From contig NZ_SDHX01000001.1 of NCBI RefSeq assembly GCF_004118375.1, positions 3,227,693 through 3,291,692 on the forward strand: a DNA stretch of 64,000 bases. Reading direction: 5' to 3'. This document shows, in pieces, positions 8,210 through 17,471 of the stretch. The position numbers were made by a program, and so were the translations under genes. Under the pieces are notes generated by a model. The model did not search any database. It saw only the letters and a program-made list of their open reading frames with translations, and was not told the origin of the DNA. Each line of letters starts with the position of its first letter. Positions within the stretch are counted from its first letter, which is position 1. This DNA is from Oleiharenicola lentus (lineage in GTDB: Bacteria > Verrucomicrobiota > Verrucomicrobiia > Opitutales > Opitutaceae).

Positions 8210-9499
8210 TCAGAGCGCGACCTTGATGCCCTTGCGCAGGTAGGTCGGCACGTCGAGGTCCTGCCCCTCGAAGAGGTTGCGGTCGGATTTGTCGAAGGCG
8301 CCGCGGTTCTCCACGGGCTCGGCGCCCTGGAAGCCGAACTCCTCCTGCTTGGGCTTGTTGGGATGGACCGGCGGGGCGCTGGTGCGCGTGACGTGCGCGT
8401 CGGTCGTGACGGTGGTCTTGACGTTGGCAGTCGTGGCGACGGCCGTCGTGGCGGTGGCGGCGGGCCTGTCGGCCTTCCGCACCGGCGACGGCGGGGCCGG
8501 CCGGCGAACGAAATTGCGGCTGCCGACATCGGTCGTGCCGAGCACGCACAGTTCGACGCGGCCCTGCAGGGCCTCGTCGATCGCGGCACCCATGACGACG
8601 TGCGCCTCGGGGCCGAACTGCTCGGTGACGGCGGACATGATCTCGTTGACCTTCGTGAGGGTGAGGTCGGCGCCGCCCGTGATGTTGACGAGCAGGCGGT
8701 CGGCCTTGCGGGCGTGCTCGGGCGTGTGGAGCAACGGGCAGTGCTTGAGGTCCTCGAGGGCGGTCAACGCGGGGTTCTCCCCCGCACCGGTGCCAAGGCC
8801 GAAAAGGGTTTTGCCGCCCCGGTGGTGAAAGACCTGCCGGATGGCGGTGAAATCGACGTTGATCAGCCCGGTGCGCGAGAGCATCGCCCAGATGGACTTC
8901 ACGCCGCGTCCGATCCATTCGTCGGCGCGGGCAAAGGAGTCGAGCACGCTAGTCTGGTCGGTGCCTTCCTGGAGCAGCATGTCGTTGGCGAGCGGAATGA
9001 CCGCGTCGCAGGTGCGGCGCAACTCGGCGAGCGCCTCCTCGGCCTGCCGGGCGCGGCGTCCGCCCTCAAAGCTGAACGGCAGGGTGACAAACGCGATGAC
9101 CAGCGCGCCGGCTTCGCCAGCAATCTGCGCCACCACGGGCGCGGCGCCGGAACCGGTGCCACCACCCAGGCCGGCCACGAGGAACACGAGGTCCGTGTCC
9201 TTCACGATCTCGGCGATCTTGTCAGCATCGGCCTCGGCGGCCTTGCGTCCGAGCTCGGGATCGCCGCCGGCGCTCAGGCCGCGGGTCTGGGTGGCGCCGA
9301 TGAGGATCTTGTCCTGCACGGGCGAGGTGCCGAGGGCCTTGAGGTCGGTGTTGATGACGGCCAGCTGGAGCCGGTCGAGGTTCTCCATCTTGAGCCGGTC
9401 CACGGCGTTGGAGCCGCCGCCGCCCACGCCGATGAGCTTGATGCCGACGTCGCGGTCGGCGAGCGCCTCGAGGGGAAGTTCGTTGGAGGAGTTTTCCAT
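8210..9499 (-). CDS. ftsZ: cell division GTPase FtsZ
   Basis: Tubulin homologue forming the Z ring, 429 residues. The tubulin signature appears as GGGTGSGAAP near residue 113, after the N-terminal GVGGGGSNAVDRL nucleotide-binding loop. A variable linker rich in Thr/Val/Ala (about 325-400) leads to the conserved C-terminal peptide DVPTYLRKG, the docking site for FtsA and other partners. I start at the ATG at 9499, two bases after the ftsA stop; the in-frame upstream sequence is antisense-like and arginine-rich. It lies at the end of the classical ftsQ-ftsA-ftsZ trio. Confidence 0.97.
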   Translation of the reverse strand: MENSSNELPLEALADRDVGIKLIGVGGGGSNAVDRLKMENLDRLQLAVINTDLKALGTSPVQDKILIGATQTRGLSAGGDPELGRKAAEADADKIAEIVKDTDLVFLVAGLGGGTGSGAAPVVAQIAGEAGALVIAFVTLPFSFEGGRRARQAEEALAELRRTCDAVIPLANDMLLQEGTDQTSVLDSFARADEWIGRGVKSIWAMLSRTGLINVDFTAIRQVFHHRGGKTLFGLGTGAGENPALTALEDLKHCPLLHTPEHARKADRLLVNITGGADLTLTKVNEIMSAVTEQFGPEAHVVMGAAIDEALQGRVELCVLGTTDVGSRNFVRRPAPPSPVRKADRPAATATTAVATTANVKTTVTTDAHVTRTSAPPVHPNKPKQEEFGFQGAEPVENRGAFDKSDRNLFEGQDLDVPTYLRKGIKVAL

Positions 9500-9501
9500 G
9501 G

Positions 9502-10719
9502 TCAGGAGGTCGCGAACAGGCGGGTGAGGTTGCTGAGCAGACCCGGCTTGCGGCGGGCGGGCAGCGCGTGCTCGTGGGCGGCGCGCAGGCCGAACTGGAA
9601 GATGCCGAGAACGGAGGAGAACATCGGGTCCTTGAGCTCCTCCTTCACCCACGACGGCGGTTCGCCGCGGCGGGCGTTGAGGCCGAAGACGCGGGTGGCC
9701 GCCTCCTCGATGCCGGGCAGCTTGGCCGTGCCGCCGGTCAGGATGACGCCCGCGCCACAGTGCTCGGGCACAAAGGCCGGGCCGAGCTTCTGGCGCACGA
9801 CCTCGAGCAGTTCCATCGTGCGGGCGGCGGAAATCGTCTCGATCGCCATCTTGGGCAGCTGGCGGTCGCCGAAGGCGCCGTCGCCGTTGAGCCAGACCTT
9901 GTCGGTCTTGTCGCGGGTCTGCACGGTGCCGCGGCCGTGCCGGAGCTTGAGCATCTCGGCCTGGGAAAGCGTCACGCGCAGGCCGATGCTGAGGTCGTTG
10001 GTCAGGTGATCGCCCGCGACCGGCAGGGTGCCGGTAACGAGCACGTGGCCGTCGCGGTAGAGGACGTAGTCGGTGACGCCCTTGCCGATGTCGATGACGA
10101 GCACGCCCTGCGCCCGCTCCTCGGCCGTGGTCAGGAGCGAACCGCTGGCGAGGCTGGCGAGCACGAGTTCGCGCACCTCGAGGTGGTAGCCGCCCACGAC
10201 GTGGATGTTGTCGCTGATCTTGCCCTCGGAACCGTGCACGATCCAGTAACCGACCTCGAGGCGCTTGCCGGAGAGGTGCTCGGGATCCGGCACGGCGCGG
10301 CCGTCGAGGCGGAAGGGCCGGCGGATCTCGTGGATGCGCGAGCGGCCGGCGGGCAGTTCCTTTTCCTTGGCCAGCGCGCAGACCGAGTCGATGTCGAGGG
10401 CCGTCACGGTGTTGTCGGCCGACTTCACGTTCACCGAGGCCTCGTTGTAGAAGGCGTCCAGGTGGCCGCCGCTTTGCGCGAGCCAGACGGCCTCGAGTTT
10501 CGCGCCGGCCCGCTTCTCGGCCATTTCCAGGGCGTGGTGGGTCGCTTCGCAGGCGGCCTTGTAGTCCACGACCTCGCCCTTCATCACGCCGCGCGCCGGG
10601 GCCACGCCCACGCCGACGATGTTGAGGCTGCGGCCGCGGGTGATTTCACCCACGAGGACCACGACCTTGCCGGTGCCGATTTCGACGGCGCCGATGATTC
10701 TGCTGCTGTTAGAGATCAC
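9502..10719 (-). CDS. ftsA: cell division protein FtsA
   Basis: Actin-like protein that tethers FtsZ to the membrane, 405 residues. It has the actin-fold phosphate loops (GAVEIGTGKVVVLVGE near the N-terminus, VIDIGKGVTDYVLY, ILTGGTAKLPGIEEAA). It ends with a basic amphipathic membrane-targeting segment (RRKPGLLSNLTRLFATS). The start codon is GTG at 10719, overlapping the end of ftsQ by 11 bases, which suggests translational coupling. Confidence 0.96.
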   Translation of the reverse strand: MISNSSRIIGAVEIGTGKVVVLVGEITRGRSLNIVGVGVAPARGVMKGEVVDYKAACEATHHALEMAEKRAGAKLEAVWLAQSGGHLDAFYNEASVNVKSADNTVTALDIDSVCALAKEKELPAGRSRIHEIRRPFRLDGRAVPDPEHLSGKRLEVGYWIVHGSEGKISDNIHVVGGYHLEVRELVLASLASGSLLTTAEERAQGVLVIDIGKGVTDYVLYRDGHVLVTGTLPVAGDHLTNDLSIGLRVTLSQAEMLKLRHGRGTVQTRDKTDKVWLNGDGAFGDRQLPKMAIETISAARTMELLEVVRQKLGPAFVPEHCGAGVILTGGTAKLPGIEEAATRVFGLNARRGEPPSWVKEELKDPMFSSVLGIFQFGLRAAHEHALPARRKPGLLSNLTRLFATS

Positions 10720-11695
10720 GTTGTTTTTTCCGTTGGGAAGAGGTTGAGAGGGAAAAATCCGGCCGCTCCGGCACCGCCGGCATCAGCTCGTCGGGCGTGC
10801 CGTGCAGCTTCACCGGCACCTGTCCCTCGAGCGTGAGGTTGACCGACTGCAGCGCGGCGGCCTCGGGCAGCGCCTGGGCGGCATCGAGCACGAAGTCGAG
10901 CTGTGCGACCTGCTTGTAGTAGTCGCGCTTGCGGCTGAAGATGATCTCGGTGCGGTCCTTGGTCTTCACCCGCAGCTCGTCGCGTTCGGCCAGATGGGCC
11001 AGTGAGACGATGATCCAGTCGCGGTAAAGGTGGGGCGCCTGCAACTGGGCCGTGGACAGCAGGGCCGACACGTCGGCCATGCCTTCCACGGGTTCGAAGC
11101 CCCGGACGGAACGCAACAGGCGAAGGCCGTCGAGCCAGGGCAGTTCCTCGGTCAGGGCCTTCGCATAAAGCCGGCCCTCGTACACGACGCCATCCTTGGC
11201 CACGAACAGGGGCTTGGACAGGCCGGAGCTGTCCGTCGCCAGGATGCGCGCCACGGGGGTCCGTTCCTGGAGAGTCACGACCAGCGTGTCGGGAAAACTG
11301 CGCGTAAGCACCGCCACGCGGATCTGGCCATGGGCGAGCAGGCGGTCGCGCAGGGCGGGCAGATCGAGGGCCATCAGGCTGGCGCCCTTGGGCAGGGCCA
11401 GGGTTTCGGCGACCCATTTCTGGCTGAGCACCCCGTCGGTGATGAGCACGGTTTCGCGCACCGGGGCGCTGTGCACGGCGGTGGTCAGGGCCGCGCGATC
11501 GGTGGCCCAGGAATGGGCCAGCTCATAAACCGACCAGCCGCCCAGGCCGACGGCAGCCGCCAACACGCCGATCTTGAGCCAGGCCAGCCAGCGCCGCCGC
11601 AAGCCCTGCCGCGACATCGCGGGCGAGCTCACATCCTGGCGGATGTTGCGCCAGGAGCGGCCGGGGGCGTCGGCGGGTTGGTCGGCGGATTTCAT
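10709..11695 (-). CDS. ftsQ: cell division protein FtsQ
   Basis: Bitopic divisome protein, 328 residues. A basic cytoplasmic tail (SRQGLRRRWLAWLK) precedes one membrane helix near 36-55 (IGVLAAAVGLGGWSVYELAH). A POTRA-type domain and the FtsQ beta domain follow on the outer face (VAVLTRSFPDTLVVTLQERT). Its start overlaps the ddl stop in a 4-base ATGA, and its end overlaps ftsA. The C-terminal 30 residues are polar and low in conservation. Family sequence identity is weak, so the call leans on topology and on the ddl-ftsQ-ftsA-ftsZ order. Confidence 0.9.
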   Translation of the reverse strand: MKSADQPADAPGRSWRNIRQDVSSPAMSRQGLRRRWLAWLKIGVLAAAVGLGGWSVYELAHSWATDRAALTTAVHSAPVRETVLITDGVLSQKWVAETLALPKGASLMALDLPALRDRLLAHGQIRVAVLTRSFPDTLVVTLQERTPVARILATDSSGLSKPLFVAKDGVVYEGRLYAKALTEELPWLDGLRLLRSVRGFEPVEGMADVSALLSTAQLQAPHLYRDWIIVSLAHLAERDELRVKTKDRTEIIFSRKRDYYKQVAQLDFVLDAAQALPEAAALQSVNLTLEGQVPVKLHGTPDELMPAVPERPDFSLSTSSQRKKQRDL

Positions 11696-12624
11696 CGGTG
11701 GGCACGGGCCGGCCGGAGGCGTTCCACGGCGGGCGCAACCAGTTCGCGGCAAAGCGCGACAAAGTCCAACCCCACGCAGCGCGCACTCATCGGCAGCAGG
11801 CTGGTTTCCTTCATGCCGGGCAGCGTGTTGATTTCCAGCAAATAGAGCTCGCCCTCCGCGGAGAGCATGAAGTCGATGCGCGCGTAGTCGCGGCAACCGC
11901 AGGCGGCGAAGGCCGTCTCGGCCGCGCCGCGGACCTTGGCGGCGGTCTCGTCGGAGAGCAGGGCCGGGGCCAGATACTCGGTGAGGCCCTTGGTGTATTT
12001 GCTCGTGTAGTCGAAGACGCCCGACTTCGGCACCACCTCGACGATGCCCATGGCCCGTCCGCGCAGGAGCCCGACCGTCAGCTCGCGACCGAGGATGCGC
12101 CGCTCGGCGATCCAGTCGCCGGCGCGGAGGCCGCCGAGCGCGATCTCCAGCCCGACCCGGGAGGAAACGATCTGCAGGCCGACGCTGCTGCCCTGGCGGT
12201 TGGGCTTGAGCACGACCTGTTCGCCGAGTTCGGCGGCGAGTGCCGCCGCCGTGGGCTTGGTCGCGGCGGTGAAATTTCTCCCCGGGGCCACCTTCACGCC
12301 CATGGCGGACACGCTGAGCCGCGTGCGCCACTTGTCGAAGCAGAGGTCGCTGCTGCGCGCATCGCAGCCGGTGTAGCTGAAACCGCCCGCGTCGAGCAGG
12401 CCCTGCATCCCGCCGTCCTCGCCGAAGGTGCCGTGCAAGGCCGAGCACACCACATGCCGCGCCGGATCCAGCCCGGCCGGCAACGCATCGGCGTCCACCG
12501 TGTAGAACTCCGTGGGGTGCGAGTAAGCCAGGGCGAGGGCGATGGCCTTGCCGGAGCCGAGCGAGACGTCGCGTTCGGGGGAAGTGCCCCCGGCCAGCAC
12601 GGCAATGACGGGCGAGTGGCTCAT
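11692..12624 (-). CDS. ddl: D-alanine--D-alanine ligase
   Basis: ATP-grasp ligase making D-Ala-D-Ala for MurF, 310 residues, cytoplasmic. The N-terminal motif VIAVLAGGTSPERDVSLGSG, the ATP-binding motif VVLKPNRQGSSVGLQIV and the metal-binding C-terminal run LYLLEINTLPGMKETSLLP are all present. The family usually has 300-370 residues, so it is complete. In Chlamydia ddl is fused to murC; here it is a separate gene downstream of a murC-murB fusion. A 103-base AT-rich inverted-repeat spacer precedes it. Confidence 0.96.
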   Translation of the reverse strand: MSHSPVIAVLAGGTSPERDVSLGSGKAIALALAYSHPTEFYTVDADALPAGLDPARHVVCSALHGTFGEDGGMQGLLDAGGFSYTGCDARSSDLCFDKWRTRLSVSAMGVKVAPGRNFTAATKPTAAALAAELGEQVVLKPNRQGSSVGLQIVSSRVGLEIALGGLRAGDWIAERRILGRELTVGLLRGRAMGIVEVVPKSGVFDYTSKYTKGLTEYLAPALLSDETAAKVRGAAETAFAACGCRDYARIDFMLSAEGELYLLEINTLPGMKETSLLPMSARCVGLDFVALCRELVAPAVERLRPARAHR

Positions 12625-12727
12625 TTTTGATTTTGGGTTTTAGATTTTTGATTTCCAACGCCGGAGGCGGGCAAGCGCACGACTGCGCCTGCATTAAATC
12701 CAAAACCGGAAATCGAAAATCGAAAAT
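12625..12727. repeat. AT-rich inverted repeat between murC/B and ddl
   Basis: Near one end is GATTTTTGATTT-type sequence (12629-12656) and near the other its approximate complement (GGAAATCGAAAATCGAAAAT, 12709-12728). A similar word (GATTTTTGATTCCCGATTCT) occurs after efp at 41011-41040. This is an AT-rich interspersed repeat in an otherwise overlapping gene run. Confidence 0.55.
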
Positions 12728-15055
12728 TCATAACACGTCCTTCCATTCGGCTCCGTAGAGCAGCACCTCGGGCTCGAGGTCCACGCCCTTGGCCGCCTTG
12801 ACGCGCGCACGGACCTTCTTCACGAGCGCGATGATGTCGGCGCTGGTGGCATGGCCCCGGTTCACGATGAAATTCGCATGCACGGTCGAGACCTCGGCAT
12901 CCCCCACCCGCTCGCCCTTGAGGCCGCTCTCGTCGATCAACCGTCCGGCCGAGTTGCCCGGCGGGTTCTTGAAGATGCAGCCCGCGCTCGGCTCGCGCGG
13001 CTGGGACTCCACGCGCTTTTTCTGGTAAACATCGATCTGCCGGCGGATGTCGTCGGACTGCGCGCTGGCCGCCGGCTTCAGCCAGGCGCCGAGCGCGATG
13101 GCCTCGTGCAGCTCCGCGCAATGGCGGTAGTCCACATGCATCTCGGCCTTCTTCATCGTGCGGATTTCGCCCTGCAGGGTCATCAGCTGCACTTCGTCCA
13201 CCACGTCGAACATCCAGCCGCCCATGGCGCCGGCGTTCATGCGCAAGGCGCCGCCGACCGAGCCGGGGATGCCCTCAAGAAACTCAAAGCCCTGAAACCC
13301 GGCCTTGATCGCGAGACCGCAGAGATTCTTGAGCCGCAACCCGGCGCCGGCCCAGATGCGGCCATCGGCGTGTGGCTCGAACTTCTGCCAGTGCTCATGA
13401 CCGAGACTGATGACGAGGCCGTCCACGCCCTCGTCGGGGATGATGAGGTTCGAGCCACGCCCGAGCAGGTGCACGGGCAGCGCGCGCCGGTGCATCTCGC
13501 GCAGGAGAACCTGCAGGTCTTCCGCACCCGCCGGTTCGGCATAGACGCGCGCCGGCCCGCCGACGCGCATCGTCGTCTTGTTCGCCAGCGACTCGCGCTC
13601 GACCAGCCGGGTGGCGGCGGCGAGGCGCGGGCGCACGGCCAGCAGGAAAGCGTTCCACGCCGCCTCGCGCGCCTCGGTGGATTTGAGCCGGGCGACGAAA
13701 TCGCGCGCCGACTGCTCGATGTCGCCCGCGCCGACAAACGCCAGCGTGTCACCGGGCTTCAGCGCGGCCTGGAGCGCCCGCAGCAAGCCGGCGTCGTTGC
13801 CCGGCAAATAAGTGACGTGATCGGCCGCGCCGCTTTTCTTCAGCTCGGCGTAGATGTCGGCCGTCGTGCCGCCGGCCACGGGCGCCTCGCTGGCCGCATA
13901 GACATCCATCAGAAACAAGCTGTCGGCCCCGGCGAGCGCGGCGGCAAACTCGGCCTTGAACTGGGCGGTGCGGGTGTAACGATGCGGCTGGAACACCACC
14001 ACCAGCCGGCCGGATAGAGCCTGCTTCAGGCTGCCGAGCAGAGCCCGGATTTCCGTCGGATGGTGTGCGTAATCCTCGTAGATCGTAAGCGCCGACGCAT
14101 GCAGCACAGCCTGGCGACGGCGAACGCCGGAAAATTCCGCCAGCGAATCCGCCCTGAGCTTGGCGCCCAGCTCCTGCGCCACGGCGAGCGCGGCGGTGGC
14201 GTTGGCGGCGTTGAACTCGCCCCGGCTGCGCACCTCCGCATGCGGGAGGGCGAAGCGTCCGCCCAGCGTCAGTTCGAGCCCGGCCGGGGTGTAACGCAGT
14301 ACGTTGCCCTTGAACTCGCCGGCGCGGCCAAAGGTGTGGACCGGCGCGTTGAAACCGCCGCGGGCGGCGATGCGGGCCGACATCGGGCAGGCGTCGCTGA
14401 TGAACACGGCCGACCTGGTCCGGGCGAGCAGCGCGGCGAAGGCCGCTTCGAGATCGGCCAGCTTCGCGTAATGGTCGGGGTGATCCCAGTCGAGGTTCAC
14501 CACGAGCGTCACCTCGGGACTGAAGCGCCCGATGGTGCCGTCGCTCTCGTCCACCTCGGCGACGATCCAGTCGGAACCGCCGACCAGGGCCGGAGGCAGC
14601 GAGGAGTCGTTGAAAAGCCCGCCCAGCACCCAGTCGCTGGCGAAACCGGCGCGTTGCAACACGGTGATCAACATGGCCGTCGTGGTCGTCTTGCCGTGCG
14701 AGCCGACGACGGCGACAAGCTTCTTCCCCTTCACGACCTCGGCGAGCATCTCGCCGCGCCGCACCTGCGGCAGGCCGCGGGCGGTGGCGCGCCGGCGGGA
14801 TTCATGGGCCGGGGCAATCGCCGAGGAATGCACGACCAGCTGCGCGTCGTCGGGCAACGCGCCGGGCGCCACGATCCGAACGCCGGCCCGCTCCAGCAGG
14901 GTGCGCACGGCGGGATTCCAGCCATCGTCCTCGCCGCTGACCTGGAAACCGAGACCGGCCAGATAAAGCCCGAGCGGGGCCATGCCCATGCCGCCCGCGC
15001 CGATGAGGTGGAGGCGTTCCGCCGCGAGGCCGAAGACTGCGGGGCGCGGGGTCAT
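12728..15055 (-). CDS. murC/murB: MurC-MurB fusion: UDP-MurNAc L-Ala ligase / UDP-MurNAc dehydrogenase
   Basis: Bifunctional 775-residue protein. Residues 1 to about 460 are MurC: the UDP-binding LIGAGGMGMAPLGLYLAG, the ATP loop GSHGKTTTTAMLI, VDESDGTIGRFSPE, and YEDYAHHPTEIRALL. Residues about 470-775 are MurB, the FAD enzyme reducing UDP-GlcNAc-enolpyruvate: TMRVGGPARVYAEP, GRGSNLIIPDEGVDGLV, GIPGSVGGALRMNAGAMGG, SAGCIFKNPPGNSAGRLI with the catalytic-type Ser, and a final LEPEV glutamate. Both halves look intact. The reading order is MurC then MurB although MurB acts first in the pathway. It overlaps murG in an ATGA. Confidence 0.96.
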   Translation of the reverse strand: MTPRPAVFGLAAERLHLIGAGGMGMAPLGLYLAGLGFQVSGEDDGWNPAVRTLLERAGVRIVAPGALPDDAQLVVHSSAIAPAHESRRRATARGLPQVRRGEMLAEVVKGKKLVAVVGSHGKTTTTAMLITVLQRAGFASDWVLGGLFNDSSLPPALVGGSDWIVAEVDESDGTIGRFSPEVTLVVNLDWDHPDHYAKLADLEAAFAALLARTRSAVFISDACPMSARIAARGGFNAPVHTFGRAGEFKGNVLRYTPAGLELTLGGRFALPHAEVRSRGEFNAANATAALAVAQELGAKLRADSLAEFSGVRRRQAVLHASALTIYEDYAHHPTEIRALLGSLKQALSGRLVVVFQPHRYTRTAQFKAEFAAALAGADSLFLMDVYAASEAPVAGGTTADIYAELKKSGAADHVTYLPGNDAGLLRALQAALKPGDTLAFVGAGDIEQSARDFVARLKSTEAREAAWNAFLLAVRPRLAAATRLVERESLANKTTMRVGGPARVYAEPAGAEDLQVLLREMHRRALPVHLLGRGSNLIIPDEGVDGLVISLGHEHWQKFEPHADGRIWAGAGLRLKNLCGLAIKAGFQGFEFLEGIPGSVGGALRMNAGAMGGWMFDVVDEVQLMTLQGEIRTMKKAEMHVDYRHCAELHEAIALGAWLKPAASAQSDDIRRQIDVYQKKRVESQPREPSAGCIFKNPPGNSAGRLIDESGLKGERVGDAEVSTVHANFIVNRGHATSADIIALVKKVRARVKAAKGVDLEPEVLLYGAEWKDVL

Positions 15056-16188
15056 ACGACGGAGGCGGCCGGGGCCGGCCGGAGGGGCCGCCCGGGCGTG
15101 ACGCCGGAGGCCAGCGCCTCGAGGTCGTGCACGATGACCTCGATGGAGCTTTCCTGCTCCATACGGCGCAGGTTGGTGCGGAATTTGTTCAGGAGCCAGT
15201 CGTTGAAGACCATGTCGATGATCTCCAGCTTCAGGCCGGCGAGCGCGGTCTCGGCGACGACGAGTCCGCCGCCCTGCTGCTCGAAATATGCGGCGTTGGC
15301 CTGCTGGTGGTTGTCGGCGGCGAAGGGATACGGCACGAGCACGCCGGGCGTCTCGCAGCGGATCAGTTCCGCCAGGGTGCCCGCGCCCGCGCGGCTGATC
15401 GCCACGTCGGCGGCCGAGATCAGGACGCCCATGCGGTCGCAGAACGGTTCGCGCCAGACGCGCACGGTCTGGCCGTTGCGGCCGGGAAACTCGCGCACGT
15501 CAATCTCGCCCTTGCCCATGCCGGTGACGCACCAGACCTGCACGCCCTCCTGCGCGAGCGCCGCGGCCGTTTCCTCGACCCAGCGGTTGAGCGGGCCCGC
15601 GCCCTGGCTGCCGCCGAGCACGACCACGAGTTTCTGGTTGGGGTCCACGCCCAGCTGCGCGCGGGCCTCGTGGCGGGACAGGCGCACGATCTCGCGCCGC
15701 ACGGGCAGGCCGGTGTGCCGCACCATCAGGCCGAGCCGGCCGGGCAGACGCACGCCGGGCGGCAGGTAGAGTCGCTGGGCGATCCGGGAAAGCATGCGGG
15801 TCGCGCGACCGGGCACGCGGTTGGCCTCGTGCAGGGCCACCGGCACGCCCGCCATGCGGCCGGCCAGCACCACGCCCGCGTTGGTAAAGCCACCAAAGCC
15901 GATGATCACGTCAGGTTTCAACCGGGCGACGAGCCGACGGCTGTGCGCGAGACCGCGGGCCTGATCCCACGCAAAACGGGCAAACTTGCCGGGGCTCCAG
16001 CCCAGCGGCGCGCTTGGCACGCGCTCGAAGGTGAGCCGGGGATATTTCTCGCTGAGGCGCGCATCCACCCTCTTGTGGCTGATGAGCAGCGTCGCCGCAT
16101 GGCCGCGCTCCACGAGCGCCTCGGCCAGCGCGATGCCCGGCGAGAGATGACCGCCCGTGCCGCCGCAGGCGATGAGGAAGGTGCTCAT
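15052..16188 (-). CDS. murG: MurG, lipid II-forming GlcNAc transferase
   Basis: GT28 glycosyltransferase adding GlcNAc to lipid I on the inner membrane face, 378 residues. The N-terminal G-loop FLIACGGTGGHLSPGIALAE, a second VVLGGSQGAGPLNRWVEE loop, and the donor-site region ISRAGAGTLAELIRCETPG are present. I start at the ATG at 16188; the in-frame sequence upstream lies in the intergenic repeat. The stop overlaps the murC/murB start by 4 bases. A 106-base repeat separates it from ftsW. Confidence 0.95.
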   Translation of the reverse strand: MSTFLIACGGTGGHLSPGIALAEALVERGHAATLLISHKRVDARLSEKYPRLTFERVPSAPLGWSPGKFARFAWDQARGLAHSRRLVARLKPDVIIGFGGFTNAGVVLAGRMAGVPVALHEANRVPGRATRMLSRIAQRLYLPPGVRLPGRLGLMVRHTGLPVRREIVRLSRHEARAQLGVDPNQKLVVVLGGSQGAGPLNRWVEETAAALAQEGVQVWCVTGMGKGEIDVREFPGRNGQTVRVWREPFCDRMGVLISAADVAISRAGAGTLAELIRCETPGVLVPYPFAADNHQQANAAYFEQQGGGLVVAETALAGLKLEIIDMVFNDWLLNKFRTNLRRMEQESSIEVIVHDLEALASGVTPGRPLRPAPAASVV

Positions 16189-16294
16189 GCGCCGCCCTCC
16201 GGACGGAAGCAACAAGCAGCAAGGATCAAGCAACAGGATGCCCGAACCGCTCGGCTCCTGATCCTGGTTACCCGGCACTTGTTACTTTCCTGAT
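16189..16294. repeat. intergenic repeat between ftsW and murG
   Basis: Contains AAGCAACAAGCAGCAAGGATC near 16207 and the approximately inverted CACTTGTTACTTTCCT at 16276-16291. The latter word is identical to 2214-2229, linking it to the element before the ROK kinase. Confidence 0.6.
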
Positions 16295-17461
16295 TCACCC
16301 GATCACCTCCGTCAGCGCGCGTTTTCGGACCAAGGGCTTGGGGCGCTCCCAGGTACGCTGGGTGTTGATGATGACGCCGACGAGCAGGCCCATCAGCAGG
16401 AGATTGGAGCCGCCGGCGCTGATGAAGGGCAGCGACATGCCCTTCGTGGGCAGCATGCCGGTGACGACGCCGAGATTGATGATCGCCTGCAGGCAGATCA
16501 GCAGCAGGCAGCCGGTCACGAGCAGGAACTGGAACAGGTTCGGCGCGCGGCGCACATGCATGAGGCCCGCCACGAAGATCGTGACGAAGAGCGCCACCGT
16601 GAGCAGCGTGAAGATCAGGCCCATCTCCTCGCCCATGATGGCGAAGATGAAATCCGTGTGCGCCTCGGGCAGGAAGGAGTTCTGCTGGCGCCCCTGGCCG
16701 AGGCCCACGCCGTCCACCCCGCCGGCCGCAAAGGCGAGGATGGCCTGCCAGAGCTGGTAAGCGCCGTCGCCGCGGTTGGCCTCGATGTCCATGAACGACG
16801 TGATGCGCCGCAGGCGCACCGGGTTGTGCAGCACGAGGACGACGAAGGCGAGGAGCGCCGCGCCGATGGCGGGCAGCAGGAACTTCAGCCGCGCGCCGGC
16901 GAGGAAAAGCAGGATCATGCCGATGGTGCCGAGCAGAAAGGCGGTGCCGAAGTCGGGTTCGGCAAGCACCAGGAGCGCGAACAGGCCCGTCCATGCCGCC
17001 GGGATCACGAAGCCGCGCCAGAAGTCGTGCAGCTTGCTCTGGTTGAGCGCGAGGTAGTGCGCGAGCGAGAAGACGAGCGCGAGCTTGGCAAACTCCGACA
17101 CCTGCAGGCGCGTGAAGCCGAGGTTGAGCCAGCGGCGGCTGCCCTTCACGGACACGCCGATCTGCGGGATCAGCACCAGCACCAGCGTGACCAGCGCCAC
17201 CGCCGCCGCGATCCACGCAAAACGGCGCAACTGCTCCAGATCAGCGAGCGCCACCAGCCAGGCGGCGCCGATGGCGAGGGCGAGGAAGATGAGCTGCTTG
17301 TAGAGGTAGGAGTAGTAGGGCCCGCCCTTGATCGGCGAGCTCGCGCTGAACAACACCGCCAGCCCGATGGACACCAACGCCGCGACGCAGATGATGATGA
17401 CGCTCGCGGGGGTGATCGTGAGAGGGCGGCGGGGCAGAACGGCGCTCGTCGAACTCACCAT
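16295..17461 (-). CDS. ftsW: FtsW, septal SEDS peptidoglycan polymerase
   Basis: SEDS-family glycosyltransferase that polymerises lipid II with FtsI, 388 residues, about ten membrane helices. The family signature near the C-terminus is clear (VVTGMLPTKGMSLPFISAGG), as are the early LFSASSP and the KGSRRWLNLG loop (RodA/FtsW motif). It sits between the LysM lipoprotein (10 bases upstream) and murG. FtsW is favoured over RodA by its place in the division cluster. Confidence 0.95.
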   Translation of the reverse strand: MVSSTSAVLPRRPLTITPASVIIICVAALVSIGLAVLFSASSPIKGGPYYSYLYKQLIFLALAIGAAWLVALADLEQLRRFAWIAAAVALVTLVLVLIPQIGVSVKGSRRWLNLGFTRLQVSEFAKLALVFSLAHYLALNQSKLHDFWRGFVIPAAWTGLFALLVLAEPDFGTAFLLGTIGMILLFLAGARLKFLLPAIGAALLAFVVLVLHNPVRLRRITSFMDIEANRGDGAYQLWQAILAFAAGGVDGVGLGQGRQQNSFLPEAHTDFIFAIMGEEMGLIFTLLTVALFVTIFVAGLMHVRRAPNLFQFLLVTGCLLLICLQAIINLGVVTGMLPTKGMSLPFISAGGSNLLLMGLLVGVIINTQRTWERPKPLVRKRALTEVIG

Positions 17462-17471
17462 GGGGGTGATC

